From contig NZ_NEHW01000007.1 in NCBI RefSeq assembly GCF_002112505.1, positions 124,001 through 188,000 of the forward strand: 64,000 nucleotides of DNA, given 5' to 3'. The stretch comes from Pseudomonas sp. R28(2017). Lineage in GTDB: Bacteria; Pseudomonadota; Gammaproteobacteria; Pseudomonadales; Pseudomonadaceae. Under the pieces are notes generated by a model, which saw only the letters and a program-made list of their open reading frames with translations, ran no database searches and was not told the origin of the DNA. The translations under genes and the position numbers were made by a program. Shown in pieces: positions 26,704-32,848 of the stretch (positions within the stretch are counted from its first letter, which is position 1; each line of letters starts with the position of its first letter).

Positions 26704-27614
26704 AAATGAGTGGACTCGAAAGATCCCGTGGAAGGCCTTTTCGCGCCCCTGACTTCGGCGGCTGACGTTGATGGAGATGGAGATGGAGATGGAGATGAAG
26801 ATGGAGATGGAGATGGAGATGGAGATGGAGATGGAGGCATTCCTATATTCACCACCCCAGGGTTTACATTTATCACGACAGATCCAGAAGCTACAGTAGT
26901 CGGGCTTCGCGCAGAAGGTGATAGAGCGGACGGGGTTGGTACTGGGTCACCCAGCCGCTCATAACCGGATACATAGCGAATATTCTGCCCGGCTACGCTC
27001 GCAACATGCCTGAAGCCTCTAGCCATATTCCTTGCAATGGTAATGGTGGACTTGATGATCGAAGATACATTGCCAAGGCTCATCATGCCCAACGCTACTG
27101 GCTGCAACCTTTGCGAGCCACTGAACAACATACCTATCCCAGTAAATACCAGCGCTGACTCGACCAAGAGCTGTCGATTGGCCCAGAGTGCCGAGCGGTT
27201 CTGGATTCTGCTAGTCAACGCAGCAAGATTGAGGCCGATATAAGCAGCCACAGTCGTGGCCCTGGTCAGTTCGATTGAAGTCAATGCAGCCAGGAATCTA
27301 CCCGAGGGGTCGATGTTGTTGACAGGATCTCCTGCGCAGTAGCCGTAGGTATTGATCCCCCCCTGGCCAAAGGGGCTCAAATGATCGGAGCTCAGAAAAC
27401 GCATCAGGCCGGGGCTATAAAGCCTGTGGCCGTTGCCAAGGTGATAACACGCTGTCAGAGGGTCATGACGCTGGCCCGCAAAAGCGGTCAGAGGGCCAGG
27501 GCCTGATGGCGCGTATCCATAAGGGGAGTAAGTCCTTCTCGTCGAGCTTTCAATGCTTAACCCCATCCCTGCCGAACGTTGCATATCCGTCATCAGCAAG
27601 TAGGCTAGCTTCAT
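26700..27614 (-). CDS. Orphan RHS-core protein with Ser-Pro repeat near the C-terminus
   Basis: A 304-residue protein. A short N-terminal remnant ending LLMTDMQRSA is followed by the RHS core (~28-108: TYSPYGYAPSG to YCAGDPVNNIDPSGR). Two hydrophobic segments follow (VAAYIGLNLAALTS; LLVESALVFTGIGMLFSG), which may insert in a membrane. Near the C-terminus a run of alternating Ser-Pro is encoded by a GATGGA-type hexamer array. The last residues (STHL) overlap the next RHS gene. Element E4 lies 80 bp upstream. Function unknown; effector role is inference. Confidence 0.75.
   Translation of the reverse strand: MKLAYLLMTDMQRSAGMGLSIESSTRRTYSPYGYAPSGPGPLTAFAGQRHDPLTACYHLGNGHRLYSPGLMRFLSSDHLSPFGQGGINTYGYCAGDPVNNIDPSGRFLAALTSIELTRATTVAAYIGLNLAALTSRIQNRSALWANRQLLVESALVFTGIGMLFSGSQRLQPVALGMMSLGNVSSIIKSTITIARNMARGFRHVASVAGQNIRYVSGYERLGDPVPTPSALSPSARSPTTVASGSVVINVNPGVVNIGMPPSPSPSPSPSPSSSPSPSPSPSTSAAEVRGAKRPSTGSFESTHL
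26770..26835. repeat. Hexanucleotide tandem repeat (11 x GATGGA, one variant)
   Basis: Eleven uninterrupted six-base units, the fifth being GATGAA, inside the RHS gene. On the coding strand they give alternating Pro and Ser. Because the unit is a multiple of three, copy-number change would lengthen or shorten the protein without breaking the frame. Confidence 0.95.
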
Positions 27615-27674
27615 CGATCAGTGCTCGAACCGATAATCGTGACGACGACATTAGCGCTGACGAGCTGATTCGGA

Positions 27675-27694
27675 TACTGGTAAAACTGACAGGT
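27675..27694 (-). promoter_or_regulatory. RHS-associated upstream element, copy E4
   Basis: On the minus strand this reads ACCTGTCAGTTTTACCAGTA, 80 bp before the RHS start at 27614. It matches copies E1-E3 and E5 at nearly all positions of the consensus. Confidence 0.6.
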
Positions 27695-27698
27695 TCAC

Positions 27699-28272
27699 CT
27701 GTTCAATTATTGATCAACCTCATGCCCGCGCAGGCTCGGCCTGCGTTGCGAGGTTGTGCCAACAATTTATCCACAGGCTTACATACAGCAGCTGTGGAAA
27801 TCTTCATCTGCGCAAGGTGATCGAGTTACCTCCAGTTGTTGATCAGATTTTGATCATAACACCGCAGCCCTTTATTTTAGAGGGTTACGGACCCTCTCGA
27901 ACACCTTGTCCACAGGTAGATGAACAGAATTCGTTAACAACTCCATGACTGAGCAGCCAAGGCTTGTGCATAAATACCTGAAAAGCCCTGTTCATCAGCG
28001 TTTTGGCGCATTTCAATGCGATTGATCAATAGTTGATCGTTACGCGTAATCCCTTTGGTTCTGGGGCCTGCAAGCGAGGACAAACATATTATCCACAGGG
28101 TCGCCAACAGCAATTGTGGGAAACATTAGAAAGCGCAACCCGAGCTGGTTTGAATTTCCCCACTCGAGGCTTGATCGTTTTTTGATCAAAATGCCGAATA
28201 CAGCGCCACTCGTGGCCTCCAGCGAAGCACAAACACTTTATCCACACCTTGGCGAACAGATTCCGTGGGCAA
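27699..28272 (+). repeat. Four-unit composite repeat array with DnaA boxes
   Basis: Each ~100-bp unit contains two TTGATC motifs 11 bp apart (first to second), a TTATCCACA-type DnaA box 56 bp after the second (57 in unit 1), and a GTGGGAAA-like motif 26 bp further on. Second TTGATC positions: 27710, 27850, 28033, 28182. Boxes: 27767, 27906 (TTGTCCACA), 28089, 28238. The first TTGATC of unit 1 (27699) and the last motif of unit 2 (27932) are degenerate but in register. An extra consensus box in reverse, TGTGCATAA, is at 27965. No believable gene lies in 27615-28367. Reading as a DnaA-binding locus is inference. Confidence 0.75.
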
Positions 28273-28282
28273 AATCTCAGAG

Positions 28283-28302
28283 ACCTATCATTTTTGCCAG
28301 TA
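28283..28302 (+). promoter_or_regulatory. RHS-associated upstream element, copy E5
   Basis: Identical over 20 bases to copy E1 although 23.5 kb away. It lies 85 bp before the cold-shock-like gene, immediately after the fourth composite repeat. Confidence 0.65.
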
Positions 28303-28367
28303 TCCCAAAGATCCCACGTATGTTTGAGTGAAGGCCATCAATTGGCCATTACTCGAAGGAACGACTT

Positions 28368-28583
28368 ATGCACAGCCGCCAGACAGGCTCTGTGAAATGG
28401 TTTCATGAAGGTTACGGAATAGGTGTCATCAGGGCGCCAGGGCAGCCGTCGGACTACCTGGTATTGCGGCGTGCAGTGGGGGATGAGGGATTGTCGGCGG
28501 GGGAAAGGGTGTCATTCCAGCCCGTGATCCAGGGCTTGGCATGCTGGGCGTTCAATGTGACACGGCAACAGTCACGTCTGTAG
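28368..28583 (+). CDS. Degenerate cold-shock-domain-like small protein
   Basis: A 71-residue protein. SVKWFHEGYGIGVIRAPG lines up with the first half of a cold-shock domain, and later residues (GERVSFQPVIQGLACWAFNV) with its last strands. The RNP1 core reads GYGIGVI instead of KGFGFI, and the RNP2 aromatic/His motif VFVHF is replaced by YLVLRR, so classical single-strand binding looks weakened. An AAGGA site fits the ATG at 28368. It shares the E5 element with RHS genes, which suggests common control. Function unknown. Confidence 0.6.
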   Translation: MHSRQTGSVKWFHEGYGIGVIRAPGQPSDYLVLRRAVGDEGLSAGERVSFQPVIQGLACWAFNVTRQQSRL

Positions 28584-28692
28584 GAGCGGCCTTGTGTCGC
28601 GAAAGGGCTGCGAAGCGACCCCAAAATCTATGCTGCTGTGAAGATCTTGGGGCCGCTTCGCAGCCCTTTCGCGACACGAGGCCGCTCCTACA
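28579..28692. repeat. Large REP-like inverted repeat with a variant core
   Basis: Two ~45-bp arms (28579-28626 and 28648-28692) complementary except for a few bases, built on GTAGGAGCGGCC and TCGCGAAAGGGCTGCGAAGC rather than the common core. It overlaps the stop of the cold-shock-like gene and ends in a run of six A, so it may act as a terminator for the convergent etfB side. Confidence 0.8.
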
Positions 28693-28709
28693 AAAAAGCG
28701 CAGCCAGGT

Positions 28710-29480
28710 TCAGCGCAGCACGCCTTCTTCCACCAGCAGCTTGAGGATGGCCTCGGCGCCTTCCTGTGGAGAAACGTCTTTCAACACTTTGCCGCCGCCG
28801 CCACTGGCCTTGGCCGTGGCCGCTTTCATGCGGTCCGCGCCGCTTTTGGCCTTGATCACCTTGAGCCGCTTGGGCCGTGGCCGTGCCGGCTGCAGCTCGG
28901 CATCCGCCAGCAGTTCATCCTCGACGATCGCCACATTGCGCGCCGCCAGCACGCCCCGGCGTGCCGGGCCGAACGCGCTCTGGCGCGGCTTGGGCGCGGC
29001 GTTATCCACAGTCGCCAGCAACGGCAGGCGTACCTTCAGCCGGCGCCGCTGGCCGCGTGGCAGCGCTTGCAGTACCTGAGCCGTACCGTTATCGATCGAC
29101 TCCACTTCGGCCAGCCCCACCACCAAAGGCCAGCCGAGTTTTTCGGCCAGCAGGAACGGCAGCATGCCCGACCCTTCACCGGTCTCGGCCTGGCTGCCAG
29201 TCAGCACCAGCTGGGCGCCAGCATCGCGCAGGTAATCACCCAGCACGCCCAGCACATCGGCGCCGGCCGGTTGTTCCAGCACATCCAGATGGTCCAGGCC
29301 CATGCCCAGGTAGGCGCGCAGTGCCTCTTCACGCGGGTCGCCGGCATGCACCACTTGCAAGTTATCCCCAGCCAACTGCAAGCCCAGCTCCACGGCGCGG
29401 GCATCCTGCTCGGCGCGGCGGGCGCGGCCGGAGCTGGGGTGGGCACCGATGGAAACCAGGCTGATCACTTTCGTACTCAT
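28710..29480 (-). CDS. etfB: Electron transfer flavoprotein beta subunit (dimethylglycine pathway)
   Basis: A 256-residue ETF beta-type subunit. It has the nucleotide-binding-fold elements AVELGLQLAGDNLQVVHAGD, QLVLTGSQAETGEGSGMLPFLLAEKLGWP and VRLPLLATVDNAAPKPR typical of the family. With the alpha subunit it should accept electrons from DgcA/DgcB and pass them to the ETF:quinone oxidoreductase. The last ~60 residues are more variable and Lys-rich. It is the last gene of the dgc operon (10 bp after etfA). Confidence 0.88.
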   Translation of the reverse strand: MSTKVISLVSIGAHPSSGRARRAEQDARAVELGLQLAGDNLQVVHAGDPREEALRAYLGMGLDHLDVLEQPAGADVLGVLGDYLRDAGAQLVLTGSQAETGEGSGMLPFLLAEKLGWPLVVGLAEVESIDNGTAQVLQALPRGQRRRLKVRLPLLATVDNAAPKPRQSAFGPARRGVLAARNVAIVEDELLADAELQPARPRPKRLKVIKAKSGADRMKAATAKASGGGGKVLKDVSPQEGAEAILKLLVEEGVLR

Positions 29481-29490
29481 GCTCGTGCCC

Positions 29491-30723
29491 TTATGCCGCG
29501 TCGCGCTGGCCGACGCTGCGGAAGTTGTCCACAGCCTCGATCAGTGCCTGGAGAATCGCCGAACTGTCGCCAATCACCGACAGGTCGGCCCGTTTGATCA
29601 TGTCGCAGCCCGGGTCCATGTTGATCGCCACCACCTTGTCGCAGGCACCGATACCCTGCAGGTGCTGGATCGCACCAGAGATACCCACAGCCACGTAGAC
29701 GCGTGCCGTGACCCAGGTACCGGTGGCACCGACCTGGCGGTTGCGTGGCATGAAGCCGTCGTCGACCGCCACCCGCGAGGCGCCTTCGGTGGCGCCGAGG
29801 GCCGCAGTGGCCTTGTGGTAAAGGTCCCAGTCCTTGACGCCGTTGCCGCCAGAGACGATGAACTCGGCTTCGGCCATGGCGATGGTGGCCGGGTCAACGG
29901 CAACCGAGCCTAGGTCCTCGATGCGCGACAGGCTGCGCACCACGCTTGTGGACAACTCCACCGGCAGCGCTTCGTGACGGGTGTCGCTGACCGGCTCGGC
30001 ACACTCCGCCGCGCCCAGGATCAGGCGTGGCACGGCGCGTTGCAGGTCTTGCTGGCCGGCACCGGCACGGCCGATGCACTGGCCGTCCTTGACCTGCCAC
30101 ACCCGCGTTGCCGGGCGCTCGCCCAGGGCCGCGCCCAGCCGACGGCCCAGTTCGCCGCCACCGGTGCGGCTGTCGGGCAGCAGCCAGTGACGCGGGGTGA
30201 ACTGGTTATCCACAGCGCGCAAGCCCTGCACCAGCTGCTCCGGTGCATAACCCTCGAACGCCTCGCCCTCGAGCACCAGGAGGCGGTCGACACCCGCTGT
30301 GGAAAAGTTGCTTTCCTTGTGTTCGCCAAACACCACCGCCAGCACGGCGCCGTCGTTGCCAGCCAGGCCGTGGGCCAGGCCTAGCAGGTCGCGGTCGTGG
30401 CTGCTCAGGCGGCCGCCGACCATGTCCGGCACCACGGCGATGTAGAACGCCGGCGCCGGTACCTGATGCAGTGGCAACTGCACTTCGGCAGCTGCCGTGC
30501 GCCGCCCGCCGACACCGGTGCCCTGCTGGGCGCCGCTGCGGTCGATGCGCTTGAGGCCGGCCGGGCCGATGAAACCGGCGGCAATCGCATGGGGGTTCTT
30601 GCGGATCAGGCCGTTGGGCCCCATCCAGCGGGTCTGTTGCGTCTGCATCGCCGCGTGCAGCGGGTGCAGACGGTTACGGGCGATCCACTCGGCGCGTGGG
30701 TCGCGGCGGATGATGTCGCTCAT
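29491..30723 (-). CDS. etfA: Electron transfer flavoprotein alpha subunit (dimethylglycine pathway)
   Basis: A 410-residue subunit. The C-terminal FAD domain is clear (FIVSGGNGVKDWDLYHKAT, GATEGASRVAVDDGFMPRNRQVGATGTWVTARVYVAVGISGAIQHLQGI, VVAINMDPGCDMIKRADLSVIGD). The N-terminus is ~90 residues longer than in common ETF alpha, as in Pseudomonas homologues in this locus. The ATG at 30723 shares one base with the dgcB TGA (TGATG), so translation is coupled. A TTG one codon earlier is possible but unnecessary. Confidence 0.9.
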   Translation of the reverse strand: MSDIIRRDPRAEWIARNRLHPLHAAMQTQQTRWMGPNGLIRKNPHAIAAGFIGPAGLKRIDRSGAQQGTGVGGRRTAAAEVQLPLHQVPAPAFYIAVVPDMVGGRLSSHDRDLLGLAHGLAGNDGAVLAVVFGEHKESNFSTAGVDRLLVLEGEAFEGYAPEQLVQGLRAVDNQFTPRHWLLPDSRTGGGELGRRLGAALGERPATRVWQVKDGQCIGRAGAGQQDLQRAVPRLILGAAECAEPVSDTRHEALPVELSTSVVRSLSRIEDLGSVAVDPATIAMAEAEFIVSGGNGVKDWDLYHKATAALGATEGASRVAVDDGFMPRNRQVGATGTWVTARVYVAVGISGAIQHLQGIGACDKVVAINMDPGCDMIKRADLSVIGDSSAILQALIEAVDNFRSVGQRDAA

Positions 30724-32675
30724 CAATGCACCTCCGCAGGTTCGCGTTTAACCGTTGGCGACTTTGGGGCCGCGGGAGTTTCCTCTTCGATCAACACATC
30801 AGCCACCAGCTCGGCGAGGTCCTTGATCTGTGGGCGCGGTTCGACCACGCCTTCGAGCATCGCGGTGCACTGCGGGCAACCCACGGCCACAAGCTCGGCC
30901 TCGGTCTCGCGGATGTCGTCCATGCGCATGTCCGGGATCCGCTGCTTGCCGGGGATGTCGGTGATCGGCGCACCGCCACCACCGCCGCAGCAACGGGAAC
31001 GGAAGCCCGAACGCTGCATCTCACGCACTTCGATACCCAGCGCCTTGAGCACTTCACGCGGGGCTTCGTACTCGCCGTTGTAACGGCCCAGGTAGCACGG
31101 GTCGTGGTAGGTGACGCTGCCGCCCTTGTGCTGGCCGAGGTTCAACTTCTTGGCCGCGATCAGTTCAGCGATGTAGGTGCTGTGGTGCTGCACCTGGTAA
31201 TCGCCACCCAGCGCGCCGTACTCGTTCTTCAGCACATGGAAGCTGTGCGGGTCGCAGGTGACGATGCGTTGGAACTTGTACTTGGCCAGCGTCTGGATGT
31301 TGCGCTTGGCCAGTTGCTGGAAGGTCGCTTCATCGCCCAGGCGGCGCGCCACGTCACCAGTGTCACGCTCTTCCAGGCCGAGCACGGCGAAGTCCACGCC
31401 GGAGGCCTTGAGCACTTTGACGAACGAACGCAGGGTGCGCTGATTGCGCATGTCGAAGGCACCGTCGCCGACCCAGAACAGCACTTCGGTGGTTTTCACC
31501 TCCGGCAGCAGCTGCAGGTTGAGGTCGGCCGCCCAGTTCATCCGCCCGCCCGGGGCGAAACCGCCCGGGTTGTCGGTGGCGATCAGGTTCTCCAGTACTT
31601 CGGCGCCCTTGTTCGGGGTCGCGCCCTTTTCCAGGGTGAGATGACGGCGCATGTCGACGATGGCATCGACGTGCTCGATCATCATCGGGCACTCCTCGAC
31701 GCAGGCACGGCAGGTGGTGCACGACCACAGCGTCTCGGCATCGACCAGGCCATTGACGATCGGCTGGTGCGGGTTGCCGCCGTGTTCGCCGATCGGCTTG
31801 CCTGGGTAAGGGCTGCCGGCAAAGTTGGCGTCGCTGCCACCGGCCAAGCCGATGACCATGTCCTGGATGAGTTTTTTCGGGTTCAGCGGCTGGCCGGCGG
31901 CGAATGCCGGGCACATGGCTTCACATTTACCGCACTGCACGCAGGCGTCGAAGCCGAGCAGCTGGTTCCAGGTGAAGTCCACGGGTTTTTCCACGCCCAG
32001 TGGCGCGTTGCGGTCTTCCAGGTCCAGCGGCTTGAGGCCGGTGGAGCGGCCGCCGCCGAAGCGTTCGGCGCGGCGGTGCCAGGCCAGGTGCAGGGCGCCG
32101 GCGAAGGCGTGCTTCATCGGGCCGCCCCAGGTCATGCCGAAGAACAGCTCCGACACGCCCCACAACACACCCAGGCCGAGAATGCCGACCATTACCCAGC
32201 CGCCGGTGTTGGCCGGCAGGATGCCGGCGACCGGCAAGGTGGCGATGAAGAAGCTGGCGGCGAACACCAGCAGGCTTTTCGGCAGGCGCATCCACGGGCC
32301 CTTGGACAGGCGCGCAGGCGGGTTCAGGCGGCGCTTGAAGACGAAGATGGCGCCGCTGAACATGATCACCGTGGCCACCAGCAGCGCGTATCCGAGGATC
32401 TTGCTCTGCAGGCCGAAGCCGTGCACCAGGATCGCCAGCGCGGCCGACAGCACGAAGCCGCCAGCGGTGGCGACGTGGGTCTTGGACATGTACTTGTCGC
32501 GCTCGACCACGTGGTGCAGGTCGACCAGGTAGCGCCGCGGCATGGCCAGCAGGCCGCCGATCAGGTTGACCTTGGACGGCCGGCCACGCCGCCACATGCG
32601 CACCCGGCGCAGGGCGCCGAGCACCGCCAGGCCAAGGGCAGCGAACAGCAGGATGGGTAGAAGGGTGTTCAACAT
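30723..32675 (-). CDS. dgcB: Dimethylglycine catabolism Fe-S oxidoreductase
   Basis: A 650-residue membrane-linked iron-sulfur protein needed with DgcA for dimethylglycine demethylation. The first ~200 residues hold about five hydrophobic helices. Two 4Fe-4S motifs follow (CVQCGKCEAMCP and CTTCRACVEECP). The C-terminal half has two cysteine-rich CCG-type regions (CDPHSFH...CYLGRYNGEYEAPR and RCCGGGGGA). I start at 32675 because a GGGAG site precedes it; an ATG five codons earlier lies inside that site. The stop is fused to the etfA start. Confidence 0.9.
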   Translation of the reverse strand: MLNTLLPILLFAALGLAVLGALRRVRMWRRGRPSKVNLIGGLLAMPRRYLVDLHHVVERDKYMSKTHVATAGGFVLSAALAILVHGFGLQSKILGYALLVATVIMFSGAIFVFKRRLNPPARLSKGPWMRLPKSLLVFAASFFIATLPVAGILPANTGGWVMVGILGLGVLWGVSELFFGMTWGGPMKHAFAGALHLAWHRRAERFGGGRSTGLKPLDLEDRNAPLGVEKPVDFTWNQLLGFDACVQCGKCEAMCPAFAAGQPLNPKKLIQDMVIGLAGGSDANFAGSPYPGKPIGEHGGNPHQPIVNGLVDAETLWSCTTCRACVEECPMMIEHVDAIVDMRRHLTLEKGATPNKGAEVLENLIATDNPGGFAPGGRMNWAADLNLQLLPEVKTTEVLFWVGDGAFDMRNQRTLRSFVKVLKASGVDFAVLGLEERDTGDVARRLGDEATFQQLAKRNIQTLAKYKFQRIVTCDPHSFHVLKNEYGALGGDYQVQHHSTYIAELIAAKKLNLGQHKGGSVTYHDPCYLGRYNGEYEAPREVLKALGIEVREMQRSGFRSRCCGGGGGAPITDIPGKQRIPDMRMDDIRETEAELVAVGCPQCTAMLEGVVEPRPQIKDLAELVADVLIEEETPAAPKSPTVKREPAEVH

Positions 32676-32730
32676 GGGAGGCTCCCACAACAGCGGTTGC
32701 TAGGGGTTCAGGCCCCTGGAATCCTGCACC

Positions 32731-32830
32731 GGCCCTGTGGGAGCGGGCGTGCCCGCGAATGCGTCAGATCAAACAACTCTGTTGTTCATGCCTACGCTTT
32801 CGCGGGCTCGCCCGCTCCCCCAGGGGCCGG
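32731..32830. repeat. REP doublet 10
   Basis: Inverted REP pair inside the dgc operon, between dgcA and dgcB. Like the pair inside the sox operon it lies within a presumed transcript. Confidence 0.85.
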
Positions 32831-32848
32831 TGTGTGCCGACAGACCGA

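Noticed and set aside
26710..26964. Plus-strand frame encoding an Asp-Gly repeat
   Set aside because: It is the opposite reading of the hexamer array inside the RHS gene and has no ribosome-binding site or conserved part.
27699..28272. Chromosomal oriC
   Set aside because: The DnaA boxes are suggestive, but dnaA, dnaN, rpmH or parAB are not nearby, and the regular repeat-unit layout differs from Pseudomonas oriC. Kept as a DnaA-binding candidate instead.
27506..28331. Several short plus-strand frames across the composite repeat array
   Set aside because: They run through the TTGATC and DnaA-box repeats with no domain, no codon bias and no clear ribosome-binding site.
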